NCBI RefSeq assembly: GCF_001186365.1
Contig: NZ_LDTZ01000017.1
Location: 124,001 to 188,000 of the forward strand
Direction: 5' to 3'
From: Gordonia jacobaea
Lineage (GTDB): Bacteria; Actinomycetota; Actinomycetes; Mycobacteriales; Mycobacteriaceae
DNA length: 64,000 bases
Shown: positions 20,033 to 27,341 of the stretch, piece by piece
How positions within the stretch are numbered: the first letter of the stretch is position 1
How the letters are laid out: every line of letters begins with the position of its first letter
The notes under the pieces: generated by a model
Seen by the model: the letters and a program-made list of their open reading frames with translations, nothing else
Told to the model about the DNA's origin: nothing
The model's database searches: none
Position numbers and translations under genes: made by a program

Positions 20033-20776
20033 TCAGCCCAGCGCGGCGGCCATCTCCTGTTCGAGCGCGTCGACCAGACCGGCGTCGACCTTGATGCCCG
20101 CGACGGCGAGCCAGTTGGCCAGCATCCGATGTCCGCCCTGGGTCAGCACGCTCTCCGGGTGGAACTGGACCCCGTGGATGGGCAGGTCGCGGTGACGCAT
20201 GGCCATGACGATGCCGGTGTCGGTGCGCCCGGTCACGACGAGTTCGTCGGGGATGGTCTCGGGGAGCACAGTGAGCGAGTGATAGCGCGTCGCGGTGAAG
20301 GGATCCGGTAGTCCGGCCAGGACGCCGTCGTCGTCGTGGATGACCTGCGACGTCTTGCCGTGCAGGAGTTCCGGTGCGCGGTCGACTGTAGCGCCGAAGG
20401 CTGCGCCGATCGCCTGATGTCCGAGGCAGACCCCGAGCAGCGGGATTTCGTCCGACGCCGCGAGCCGCACGAGCGGGATGGTCGCGCCCGCGCGCTGTGG
20501 AGTGCCCGGGCCGGGGCTGAGCAGTACGGCGTCGAATCCTTCGACAGCTCGACGCAGTGATTCCGTGGTGAACTCGCCGTCGGCGTCGGAGAGGACCGGA
20601 TCGTCGTTGCGCCAGACGGTGACGTCGAGGCCGGCGGGGCCGCCTAATTGACCCGCGGCGGAGCCGCCCAATTGACCGAGGTATTGGACCAGGTTGTAGA
20701 CGAAGCTGTCGTAGTTGTCGATGACGAGCACGCGGCCCAGGGGCTGCGCGGATTCGTCGACGGCGGGCGTATTCAC
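20033..20776 (-). CDS. trpG: Glutamine amidotransferase, TrpG/PabA type
   Basis: The 247-residue class I amidotransferase supplies ammonia to anthranilate or aminodeoxychorismate synthase. It shows VLVIDNYDSFVYNLVQYL, the oxyanion strand LLSPGPGTP, the nucleophile in GVCLGHQAIG, and the His/Glu pair in VQFHPESVL. The N-terminus may begin near GRVLVIDN, because the first 13 residues are not conserved. After YLGQLGG an inserted SAAGQLGGPAGLD duplicates the preceding GQLGG, so the domain is slightly longer than its relatives. It sits beside pknB as in other Mycobacteriales, with no visible synthase partner nearby. Confidence 0.93.
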   Translation of the reverse strand: MNTPAVDESAQPLGRVLVIDNYDSFVYNLVQYLGQLGGSAAGQLGGPAGLDVTVWRNDDPVLSDADGEFTTESLRRAVEGFDAVLLSPGPGTPQRAGATIPLVRLAASDEIPLLGVCLGHQAIGAAFGATVDRAPELLHGKTSQVIHDDDGVLAGLPDPFTATRYHSLTVLPETIPDELVVTGRTDTGIVMAMRHRDLPIHGVQFHPESVLTQGGHRMLANWLAVAGIKVDAGLVDALEQEMAAALG

Positions 20777-20803
20777 AGGCTCAGGTTACTCGGGGCGTCG
20801 CGG

Positions 20804-21099
20804 GGTGGTCTCGACAAGCTCGACCAGCGGGGGTGGCTCGACCAGCGGGTGCAGCTCGGGTGGGAGGTCTCGACAGGCTCGACCAGCGGGGGCGGCTCGA
20901 CCAGCGGGTGGTCCTTCCCGCTGATTGAGCCGGCCGCGAGCGAAGCGAGCAGCCGAGTCGAAATCACCAGCGGGGGCCGTCGACCAGCGGGTGGGTCCAT
21001 CCCGCTGATTGAGCCGGCCGCGAGCGAAGCGAGCAGCCGAGTCGAAATCACCAGCGGGGCCTCGACAAGCCCGACCAGTGGGGCAGCTCGACCAGCGAG
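20804..21099. repeat. Intergenic repeat array 2 (GACCAGCGG family)
   Basis: Nearly the whole trpG-crgA gap is repeat. It has at least three units like TCTCGACAAGCTCGACCAG (one with AGGCTC, one decayed), many CTCGACCAGCGGG partial units, and two copies of the longer 59-bp element listed separately. The core promoter for crgA must lie in the last 70 bp (21100-21168). Confidence 0.88.
20917..21059. repeat. Two identical 59-bp direct repeats
   Basis: Copies at 20917-20975 and 21001-21059 are identical over 59 bases and start CCCGCTGATTGAGCCGG. Each contains the palindromic core GCGAGCGAAGCGAGC, able to form a hairpin, and ends with the CACCAGCGGGG that also closes the shorter repeat family. The spacer is 25 bp and made of the shorter unit. 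Confidence 0.9.
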
Positions 21100-21168
21100 C
21101 GGGGTCGGTCGCGGCGACCAGGTGAGATACCGTGTAAGGCGAGTGATCTGCACCCAACAGAGGAAGTC

Positions 21169-21459
21169 ATGCCGAAGTCTAAAGTCCGGAAGAAGACCGA
21201 TTACACGATCAACCCGGCGTCGCGCACGCCGGTCAAGGTCAAGACCGGTCCCTCCAGCAGCATCTACGTGGGCGTCATGCTCGGTCTGATGCTCCTCGGC
21301 CTCGCATGGCTGATCGTCTACTACCTCGCTGCGAGCTCAACCACCTACGGCGGCGAGGGCCAGGTTCTCCACTGGATGGCCAACCTCGGATCGTGGAACT
21401 TCCTGATCGGCTTCGCCCTGATGGTCGTCGGCCTTCTGATGACCATGAGATGGCGCTGA
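21169..21459 (+). CDS. crgA: Cell division protein CrgA
   Basis: The 96-residue membrane protein of the actinobacterial divisome binds FtsZ, FtsQ, FtsI and PbpA/RodA in relatives. It begins [12 protein letters not shown], the basic cytoplasmic start of the family. Two membrane helices are at about 35-56 ([20 protein letters not shown]) and 74-92, the second ending TMRWR. A ribosome site GAGGAAG precedes the ATG. Length equals other CrgA proteins. Position between trpG and ppiA matches other Mycobacteriales. Confidence 0.95.
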   Translation: MPKSKVRKKTDYTINPASRTPVKVKTGPSSSIYVGVMLGLMLLGLAWLIVYYLAASSTTYGGEGQVLHWMANLGSWNFLIGFALMVVGLLMTMRWR

Positions 21460-21482
21460 CCTGCGACAACAGGCTCGGACAA

Positions 21483-21565
21483 TCATCCACAGCCGTTAAT
21501 CACATGTGTGTAATTCATCCCCACTGTGAGTAACTGCTGTGGATAACCGTTCCGACTTGTCCACA
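21483..21565. promoter_or_regulatory. Cluster of DnaA-box-like sites far from oriC
   Basis: The strand contains TCATCCACA (21483-21491, one mismatch to TTATCCACA), TGTGGATAA (21538-21546, a perfect TTATCCACA on the other strand) and TTGTCCACA (21557-21565, perfect). A fourth, TGTGGACAA, is at 22104-22112. They lie about 16 kb from the dnaA-dnaN origin and overlap the start of the small membrane gene at 21539. Confidence 0.7.
21502..21547. repeat. 46-bp direct repeat, left copy
   Basis: This copy (ACATGTGTGTAATTCATCCC at its start) matches 22068-22113 with three mismatches in 46 bases. It includes an ACA-TGTG-TGT palindrome and ends in a DnaA box. It lies directly before the gene at 21539. 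Confidence 0.9.
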
Positions 21566-22024
21566 GGCGAATGGTCGACGCCGCGACCTGCTGCCGCCGC
21601 ACTGCTGGTCGGCGGCCTACTTCTTGTGATCCTTGGCGTGATCGCGGCGTCGGATCCCGCCGGCATGGTCCTGATGGTCGTCGCAGGCGTGCTGCTGCTG
21701 GCGTTCGGCGCGTACGCGTGGGCGATTCGACCGCGCCTCGCCGTCAGTCCCGGACCAGTCCTGCACATCCGGACGCTATCGGGCACGCGTGACTGCACGC
21801 CCGCGCAGATCGATCAGATCAAGGTGCTCAACATCCGCCGCATCGGACGTCGTAGTGGGCAACTCGAGATCGACGTGATCCCCGACGACGCCGCCCCGAC
21901 AGATCAATCGGACGGTCTACGACTCGACACCAAGCTCTACGTCTTCGGCCGCTGGGATCTCGGCGCCGCACCCTCCGACGTCGCGGTGCAGTTGCGTCAG
22001 GCCGGGTTCGACGTCGACGGCTGA
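21539..22024 (+). CDS. Small membrane protein with PH-like domain (Rv0010c type)
   Basis: The 161-residue protein has two membrane helices (about 18-36, AAALLVGGLLLVILGVIAA, and 42-60, MVLMVVAGVLLLAFGAYAWAI). A PH-like cytoplasmic domain follows (about 65-160, with RDCTPAQIDQIKVLNIRRIG and YVFGRWDLG). The product and position match the small protein next to crgA in mycobacteria, but here it is on the crgA strand. The start is uncertain: GTG 21539 and TTG 21557 both overlap DnaA boxes and neither has a clear ribosome site, so the mRNA may be leaderless. The gene is bracketed by the 46-bp repeats. Confidence 0.75.
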   Translation: MDNRSDLSTGEWSTPRPAAAALLVGGLLLVILGVIAASDPAGMVLMVVAGVLLLAFGAYAWAIRPRLAVSPGPVLHIRTLSGTRDCTPAQIDQIKVLNIRRIGRRSGQLEIDVIPDDAAPTDQSDGLRLDTKLYVFGRWDLGAAPSDVAVQLRQAGFDVDG

Positions 22025-22067
22025 CCCATCTCGAACACCGTCGAACTACGTCGCGCGAGGCCGAATT

Positions 22068-22113
22068 ACATGTGTGTAATTCATCCCCACTGTGGGTAAC
22101 TCCTGTGGACAAC
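22068..22113. repeat. 46-bp direct repeat, right copy with perfect palindrome
   Basis: This copy repeats 21502-21547. With the preceding bases it forms the exact palindrome GAATTACAtgtgTGTAATTC (22063-22082) and ends in DnaA box TGTGGACAA (22104-22112). It lies between the convergent ends of the gene at 21539 and the rhomboid gene, so it is not placed as a normal promoter. Confidence 0.9.
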
Positions 22114-22151
22114 TAACTGAGCTATCGATTGCAGGTGTCGTGGAAGCCTGC

Positions 22152-23057
22152 TCAGAGCAGACCCGACCTCGAACTTCCGGCGATGATGCCGAGCGCGATC
22201 GCAACGACGAGCAGCACGATCAGCGCGATCCACCCCACTCGCGAAGCGTTGTGCTGGGTACGCGACTCGTCCGGCAGAAGCCGAGCTGGAAGGTAGATGA
22301 CGGCGGCCGTCGCGGCGGCACCGAAGACAAGACCACCCATGTGGGCGGCCAGCGAGATCCCGGGCATCGTCACCGAGAAGACCAGGTTGATCACGATGAT
22401 CGTGATGACTCCGGTCGGGGAAATTCGGGCCTTGAGGACGATCACGAGCATTGCGCCCATGAGTCCGTAGATCGCGCCGGAGGCGCCGGCACTGCGTACG
22501 TTGCCCGCCTCGAACAGCATCACCGCGGCGCTGCCGCCGAAAAGCGCGATGAAGTAGACCATCAGGAAGCGACTGTGTCCGAGCGCGGTCTCGAGGTCAC
22601 GGCCGAGGATGTAGAGCGAAATCACGTTCAGCGCGATGTGCATCACGGTGAAGTGGAGAAAACCTGCGGTGAGAAGTCGCCAGTACTCGCCGTTGGCGAC
22701 GTCGGCTCTGACGAGGTCGCCGTGCTGGAAGAGAGGCGCGAGCCCGGCGTCGAACGACTTTGCCTGGATCACGCAGAGCGCGAAGATCACCACGTTGACG
22801 GCGATCAGCGCATAGGTGCCGATCGGGGTATTGCGCGTAGCCGTCGGCGTCGAGATCTGTGCGGTTCCGACGCTCGACGCCGCGCGCCGTGATCCGTCGT
22901 CGCCGCGACATTCGACGCAGTGTTGCCCGACGGCGGCCGGGGTGAGGCACTCCGGACACGCCGAACGCCCGCACCTGCTGCAAGAGAGCAGGGTCGGGCG
23001 ATCGGGGTGCCGGTAGCAGACCTGCGACGCGCGCGTCGGTTGCTGCGGTGTGTTCAG
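22152..23057 (-). CDS. Zinc-ribbon rhomboid protease, probable CTG start
   Basis: This is an intramembrane serine protease with six hydrophobic segments, the catalytic Ser in GASGAIYG and His in LAAHMGG. The first ATG/GTG/TTG in frame is GTG 22793, which would cut off the first helix and the N-terminal domain. Upstream the frame stays open and encodes [25 protein letters not shown] and CVECRG, the cysteine-rich zinc ribbon typical of actinobacterial rhomboids. No standard start precedes it. A CTG at 23057 (then NTPQQPTR) overlaps the ppiA stop as CTGA, just where ATGA or GTGA is expected. With this start the protein has 301 residues. The CTG start is inference. Confidence 0.85.
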   Translation of the reverse strand: MNTPQQPTRASQVCYRHPDRPTLLSCSRCGRSACPECLTPAAVGQHCVECRGDDGSRRAASSVGTAQISTPTATRNTPIGTYALIAVNVVIFALCVIQAKSFDAGLAPLFQHGDLVRADVANGEYWRLLTAGFLHFTVMHIALNVISLYILGRDLETALGHSRFLMVYFIALFGGSAAVMLFEAGNVRSAGASGAIYGLMGAMLVIVLKARISPTGVITIIVINLVFSVTMPGISLAAHMGGLVFGAAATAAVIYLPARLLPDESRTQHNASRVGWIALIVLLVVAIALGIIAGSSRSGLL

Positions 23058-23584
23058 TTGATCTCGATCTTCTCGATGACGACCGGGTCGAGCGGGCGGT
23101 CGGCGCGGTCGGTGGACGTCGTCGCAATAGCGTCGACAACCTGCTGCGATGCGGGATCGGTCACCTCACCGAAGATGGTGTGGCGACGATTGAGGTGCGG
23201 GGTGGGGCCCACGGTGATGAAGAACTGCGATCCGTTGGTTCCCGGTCCGGCGTTTGCCATCGCGAGGAGGTACGGACGGTCGAAGGAGAGCTCCGGGTGG
23301 AACTCGTCCTCGAAGCGGTATCCGGGGCCACCGCGGCCGGTGCCCGTCGGATCGCCGCCCTGGATCATGAAGCCCTCGATGACACGGTGGAACACCGAGC
23401 CGTCGAAGAACGGTCCGGAGTTGCCTCCGGAAGCGTTGGGCTCGCTGTACTCCTTGCTGCCATCGGCGAGGCCGGTGAAGTTGGCAACGGTCTTGGGTGC
23501 GTGATTTCCGAACAGGTCGACAACGATGTCACCGCGGTTGGTGTGGATGGTCGCGGTCTGCGTTTCAATACTCACGCCCTCCAT
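23054..23584 (-). CDS. ppiA: Cyclophilin-type peptidyl-prolyl isomerase PpiA
   Basis: The 176-residue cytoplasmic cyclophilin catalyses proline cis-trans isomerisation. It shows [34 protein letters not shown], the catalytic Arg in FHRV, and [20 protein letters not shown]. It has no signal peptide. The ATG at 23584 has GAGGTGG just upstream. The stop overlaps the probable CTG start of the rhomboid gene, so the two form an operon, in the same order as in relatives. Confidence 0.95.
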   Translation of the reverse strand: MEGVSIETQTATIHTNRGDIVVDLFGNHAPKTVANFTGLADGSKEYSEPNASGGNSGPFFDGSVFHRVIEGFMIQGGDPTGTGRGGPGYRFEDEFHPELSFDRPYLLAMANAGPGTNGSQFFITVGPTPHLNRRHTIFGEVTDPASQQVVDAIATTSTDRADRPLDPVVIEKIEIN

Positions 23585-23652
23585 ACAACCACCTCAGCGC
23601 CAGTAGGTGTCAGAAGTGGCATCCGCCCGCAGCGAACTGGCACGCTGTGCAC

Positions 23653-23829
23653 ATGCAGAAGAAGCAGGTGCTCGCCATCGCAGGGGGACTCGCGCTGGTA
23701 TCGGCCGTCGCGGCAGCCGTCGTCGTCGTACTTCGTCGGAGTCGGCAGGAGCCGCCGCCGATCTCCGCAACGGTTCCTCGGATCGATGAATTGCCGACGA
23801 CGATCACCGCTGGCCCCGAGGCCGGATAG
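23653..23829 (+). CDS. Small single-pass membrane protein
   Basis: A 58-residue frame, MQKKQVLAIAGGLALVSAVA at its start, has a basic start, one membrane helix (about 7-27), a KR/RRSR-type stop-transfer and a Pro-rich tail. It lies divergent from ppiA with 68 bp between. In mycobacteria this position holds cwsA, a one-helix wall-sensing protein, but this frame is much shorter and no sequence match can be claimed. The 69-bp gap to the DUF4190 gene suggests possible co-transcription. Confidence 0.5.
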   Translation: MQKKQVLAIAGGLALVSAVAAAVVVVLRRSRQEPPPISATVPRIDELPTTITAGPEAG

Positions 23830-23898
23830 CCCGTCGGGAAGGTCACGTAGTCGACGGTCCATGCGATCTCGGGACACCGGTGCAGGTAATTTGGACCC

Positions 23899-25152
23899 GT
23901 GAACTCCGACGACACCCGAGCCGACGACGCCGACAGCGAGTCGGGCGTGAACCGAGCATCGGGGTGGTCTCCCCTGTCGAAGGACGACGTACCGGCTGCC
24001 AACAGGCCATCGCAGCCGACAACAGACTCGGAATCACGACCCGCGCGTGACACCGTGGCCCCGGCCTCCGCGCCGTGGGAGCGCGCGAACGGACCGTCAT
24101 CGGGCTGGTCGGTGCGTCCGGACGCGCGCGGCGGCTCGCCGTCGGGCCGCGACAACGGACCTATCCAGCGCGACAGCGGGCCTGCCCCGCGCGAGAACGG
24201 CCCTGCACCGCGCGACGGCGGCCAAGTCCCGCGGAACGTCGGACCCGCGTCGCGGAACGTCGGGCCTGGCCCTCGCGACGGGGGCCCTGCCCTGCGCAGC
24301 AACCCGCGCGACCAGCACGGAACGGGTCCCGGCCCGGCCGGCGCCAACCCCACGTTTACCGGGAACAGGCCGCCGCCCCCGCGTCCCGCCACGGGGAACG
24401 GCCCGGCACCCTCACAGGGCAACAGGCCGCTTCCACCAAACACCGGTCCGCGACCGGGATGGCAGGTCGGCGCCCCGCCGCAACGCCCGCCAGCACCCGG
24501 CGCGCAGCCCGGCCCGGGAACCGGACAGTCGTCGGGAAGGCCGTCGGGACAGGGACCCGTGCCGCCGCAACGCCCAGGGGCGCCGGTGCCACCGCCGGGA
24601 CGGAGGGCTCCGATCGGCGCGCCGGGAGGTCCTCCCCCGCGCGCCGGTGATCCGGTCGGAAGAACGGGCACGACGCCGCCACCGAAAGAAAGTCTGTCCG
24701 GCGCAAGCGAATACGCACGGAGCGGAGAACGGGTGTTCGTCCCGCCCCGTCGCGACGTCCCCGCCAACACGCCTTCGCGTGACGCTCCACCGGTGGGCCC
24801 GGCCGAGACGTCGGCGACGCAGGCATACTCGGCTGTGAAAGAACCGTCGAACCGAAAAGGCATCGGTTCCCGCGTCGAAGACCAGGAGGAGCCCGTGGCA
24901 CCGCCTCGGACTGCAGCACCGGCATCGTCGACGACGACGATGAACCGCACGGCGATCTGGGCATTCGTGTTGTCGCTACTAGGTATCACGTCGCCGATCG
25001 GCATCTATCTCGGCTACCGCGCACGCGATGAGATCCGCTCCCGACCCCAGTACGGCATGCCGTTCGCGACGGCAGCGATCCGCCTCGGCTGGGTGTGGGT
25101 CGCAGTGGCCATCGTGGCGCTGCTCGTCTACTTGTTCATCTTCGTCTTCTGA
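23899..25152 (+). CDS. Pro/Gly-rich protein with C-terminal DUF4190 membrane domain
   Basis: The 417-residue protein is mostly disordered: about 340 residues rich in Pro, Gly, Arg and Ser, with repeats such as RDNGP, RDSGP, RENGP and RDGG (about 75-135). The end (about 350-417) is a DUF4190 domain with two membrane helices: TAIWAFVLSLLGITSPIGIY, a YRARDEIRSR loop, and VAVAIVALLVYLFIFVF. Such proteins are common next to ppiA/gyrA in Mycobacteriales, but their role is unknown. The GTG start is followed by NSDDTRADD. Its high GC makes a 464-residue shadow frame on the other strand. Confidence 0.85.
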   Translation: MNSDDTRADDADSESGVNRASGWSPLSKDDVPAANRPSQPTTDSESRPARDTVAPASAPWERANGPSSGWSVRPDARGGSPSGRDNGPIQRDSGPAPRENGPAPRDGGQVPRNVGPASRNVGPGPRDGGPALRSNPRDQHGTGPGPAGANPTFTGNRPPPPRPATGNGPAPSQGNRPLPPNTGPRPGWQVGAPPQRPPAPGAQPGPGTGQSSGRPSGQGPVPPQRPGAPVPPPGRRAPIGAPGGPPPRAGDPVGRTGTTPPPKESLSGASEYARSGERVFVPPRRDVPANTPSRDAPPVGPAETSATQAYSAVKEPSNRKGIGSRVEDQEEPVAPPRTAAPASSTTTMNRTAIWAFVLSLLGITSPIGIYLGYRARDEIRSRPQYGMPFATAAIRLGWVWVAVAIVALLVYLFIFVF

Positions 25153-25331
25153 CGGGCTGCCTGTTGGCGTAGTCGGTCTCCTACCGGCGCGCAAATTGAT
25201 TCCGCGGATTCGTGAATAGGTGTGCACTGAGGCCCATCCGAGTGGCCACAATGGACGAATACCCTGAGTACTCTCGTCCACAGTCGGCTGTGATCGACGT
25301 CTGCCGGCGCACGACTCCGCAAAGGAACTCC

Positions 25332-26105
25332 ATGCCGAAGCTCGCCTTTTCGCGTCCACGCTCCGGGCGTGACCGTCGCATCTCGCCTCTGAACAGTGCC
25401 GCCCGTCGGATGGCGCTCCTTGCGGGTTCGCTCGTCGTCGCTGCCGGCGGTGTCCTCGCCGCAGCGCCACACGCATCTGCGGCGTCGTGCCCAGACGTCG
25501 AGGTGGTGTTCGCTCGTGGAACGGCCGAAACGGCGCCGCCGGTCGGGCTCACGGGATTGTCCTTTGCGCAGGCACTGAGGGCGCAGCTACCAGGCAAGTC
25601 GGTGGCGGTTTACGGCGTCGACTACCCCGCCAGCAACAACTTCAACAACCGCGTGGCGTTTGTCCGCAACGTGGTTGCAGGCATCACAGATGCGCAGGAT
25701 CACATCAAGGCCACCGCGGCGCGATGCCCGAACACAGGAATCGTTCTCGGCGGCTACTCCCAGGGCGGCGCGGTTGCGGCCTACGCAGCAAACAGCGGAA
25801 TCGCCGTTCCGGCGCGCTATGCCGAGTACGCGTCGCAGGCCCCCAAGGCCATGCCTGCCGAGGTGGAACCCCGCGTCAAAGCCGTCGTGCTCTTCGCTCC
25901 CCCGTCGGACCGCTGGATCCGCGACGTCGGGGCACCTGAGATGAACGTCGGACCGCGGTACAAGCCCAAGACCGTCACCTACTGCATCCCGGGCGACGTC
26001 GTGTGCGACGGCGCTCCAGTGGGTCAGCCGAACGGTCTGCACGTGCTGTACGCCGTGAACGGCATGAACGTCCAGGCCGCGCAGTACGCGGCAGCGCGGC
26101 TGTAG
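25332..26105 (+). CDS. Secreted cutinase-family esterase
   Basis: The 257-residue serine esterase of the cutinase/Culp family is probably exported and acts on lipid esters. A long signal peptide (basic RRISPLNSAARR, then MALLAGSLVVAAGGVLAAA, cut near ASA-AS) precedes the mature domain CPDVEVVFARGTAE. The catalytic Ser is in the GGYSQGG elbow, Asp in IPGDVVCDG and His in NGLHVLYA, and the paired cysteines are present. The ATG at 25332 is chosen because AAGGA lies upstream and the signal peptide fits. An in-frame extension to 25212 is Arg/Thr-rich and unlikely to be translated. It is flanked by non-essential genes. Confidence 0.92.
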   Translation: MPKLAFSRPRSGRDRRISPLNSAARRMALLAGSLVVAAGGVLAAAPHASAASCPDVEVVFARGTAETAPPVGLTGLSFAQALRAQLPGKSVAVYGVDYPASNNFNNRVAFVRNVVAGITDAQDHIKATAARCPNTGIVLGGYSQGGAVAAYAANSGIAVPARYAEYASQAPKAMPAEVEPRVKAVVLFAPPSDRWIRDVGAPEMNVGPRYKPKTVTYCIPGDVVCDGAPVGQPNGLHVLYAVNGMNVQAAQYAAARL

Positions 26106-26120
26106 TCGACGCGGCTGTAG

Positions 26121-26546
26121 TCAGTCGTTGGTAGCGCGTGACGCGGTCTGTGCGGCCGCGTCGCGCGCTATTTCTCTGCCGGCCAGGGAAGCGCCACTCG
26201 TCAGCAGTGCACGCTTCCACGGGACGACGCCCTCGATCTCGATCTGAATCGACATCGACAGCACAGTTCGAATCAAGACGATGATCCCGAGGATCAGCGC
26301 GTCCTCGATCGACGGCTTGGACGTGATCGTGCGGATCAAGTCCGCTGCCACGAGCACCTCGAGGCCAAGCAGGATCGCCGCACCGAGGGTGTTGCGCAGC
26401 GTCGAATAGGCGGTTTGGCCGCCCTCGCCTCGTTTGAGAGCTCGACCGGCCAGCACCAGCGACATGATGAACCCGAGGACCATCGTCAACGCACCGATCG
26501 CCTCGAACGCCACAGCGACCCCGGAGAAGACTTCCTCGATGTGCAT
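26121..26546 (-). CDS. DUF1622 membrane protein
   Basis: The 141-residue protein has three or four hydrophobic segments (about 14-34, 52-70, 80-103). The conserved core is TLRNTLGAAILLGLEVLVAA, DLIRTI, ALILGIIVLIRTVLS, and a final SIQIEIEG typical of DUF1622. The function of the family is unknown. It converges with the cutinase gene (15 bp apart) and is followed upstream by a 420-bp gene-free stretch. Confidence 0.9.
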   Translation of the reverse strand: MHIEEVFSGVAVAFEAIGALTMVLGFIMSLVLAGRALKRGEGGQTAYSTLRNTLGAAILLGLEVLVAADLIRTITSKPSIEDALILGIIVLIRTVLSMSIQIEIEGVVPWKRALLTSGASLAGREIARDAAAQTASRATND

Positions 26547-26970
26547 GTGGAGAGAGTACGCAGCGCAGCGTCGCCGCGACGGCGCATCGAGGCGTGTTGT
26601 GAGGTGTAGGTCGTGAGTCGGCCTGGGGCCTGCGGGTGCGCGTTACGGTTGTTCGCCTGTGTCGTGGTGGCTTCGGCGTCTTCCGGTTGTTTCTGCGCGA
26701 CGCTGCGGGCGGGGCGGCTTATCGCCATTTCGGCGGCCTACGGACAGTCCGCGAGAAGCCGAAACTAGGGGAAACTCGAGGAAAGGTACGTGGACCCGCG
26801 GAAAGATTCTTTCCCCTAGTTTCTGCGCTGCGGGTGGACTCTTCCGCGAGAAACTGCGCCGAGAGACCGCATACTGCCGGACACGACGTCGGAGCCTTAC
26901 GAGGGGATGTGGCCGACGCGCTATGCGCGGTCCGAGTGGCGGACAAGAGCGGCCGTGAAGTACTTGCTTG
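26547..26970. other. Gene-free region with an inverted-repeat element
   Basis: These 424 bp between the DUF1622 start and tRNA-Ala contain no convincing gene on either strand. The DUF1622 promoter must be at the left edge. The notable content is the inverted repeat at 26761-26823 and a related tail (TTCCGCGAGAAACTGCG near 26842) that weakly echoes it. Confidence 0.6.
26761..26823. repeat. 14-bp perfect inverted repeat, dispersed element copy 1
   Basis: GAAACTAGGGGAAA (26761-26774) is the exact reverse complement of TTTCCCCTAGTTTC (26810-26823), with a 35-bp centre. The right arm with flank, about 26780-26826, is similar to 61828-61874, where TTCCCCTAGTTTCTGC is identical. Confidence 0.85.
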
Positions 26971-27043
26971 TGGAGCCTAGGAGATTCGAACTCCTGACAT
27001 CTGCCTTGCAAAGGCAGCGCTCTACCAACTGAGCTAAGGCCCC
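26971..27043 (-). tRNA. tRNA-Ala (TGC)
   Basis: The minus strand folds as a 73-nt tRNA. The acceptor GGGGCCT pairs with AGGCTCC and includes the G3:U70 identity pair, and the discriminator is A. The anticodon stem CTGCC/GGCAG encloses TTTGCAA, giving anticodon TGC. The T-loop is TTCGAAT. CCA is not encoded. It follows tRNA-Ile after 61 bp, as in other Mycobacteriales near gyrA. Confidence 0.97.
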
Positions 27044-27104
27044 GTGCCGGGCGTCGAGAACGACCGACGGGTTGCGAAACGGGCTGACGAACAACCACTC
27101 GCAG

Positions 27105-27178
27105 TGGGCCTAGGAGGACTTGAACCTCCGACCTCTTCGTTATCAGCGAAGCGCTCTAACCGCCTGAGCTATAGGCCC
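27105..27178 (-). tRNA. tRNA-Ile (GAT)
   Basis: The minus strand gives a 74-nt tRNA. The acceptor GGGCCTA pairs with TAGGCCC, the anticodon stem CTTCG/CGAAG encloses CTGATAA (anticodon GAT), and the T-arm is GGAGG TTCAAGT CCTCC. It lies between the DUF3566 gene and tRNA-Ala in the same orientation. Confidence 0.97.
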
Positions 27179-27237
27179 GTGAACCGAGGATTGAGGTTAC
27201 CCGACGAGGTCGTCAACAACCAAAACGGCTGGTCAGA

Positions 27238-27341
27238 GGTGGTCTCGACAAGCTCGACCAACGGGGGTCAACTCGACCAGCGGGTGAGGCTCGACCAGCG
27301 GGTTCGGCTCGGCTCGACCAGCGAGGTCGGCTCGACCAGCT
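27238..27341. repeat. Intergenic repeat array 3 (GACCAGCGG family)
   Basis: One full unit (TCTCGACAAGCTCGACCAA at 27243) and four further CTCGACCAGC units fill the gap between tRNA-Ile and the DUF3566 stop. The last unit supplies the TAG stop itself (GACCAGCTAG on the plus strand), so the array runs into the gene end. Confidence 0.85.

Noticed and set aside
20804-21099. Array 2 as a CRISPR array
   Set aside because: Units are irregular, vary in length and lack uniform unique spacers. There are no cas genes.
23610-25004. A 464-codon Pro/Gly-rich frame opposite the DUF4190 gene
   Set aside because: The plus-strand frame has a clear membrane domain and start. The opposite frame has neither.
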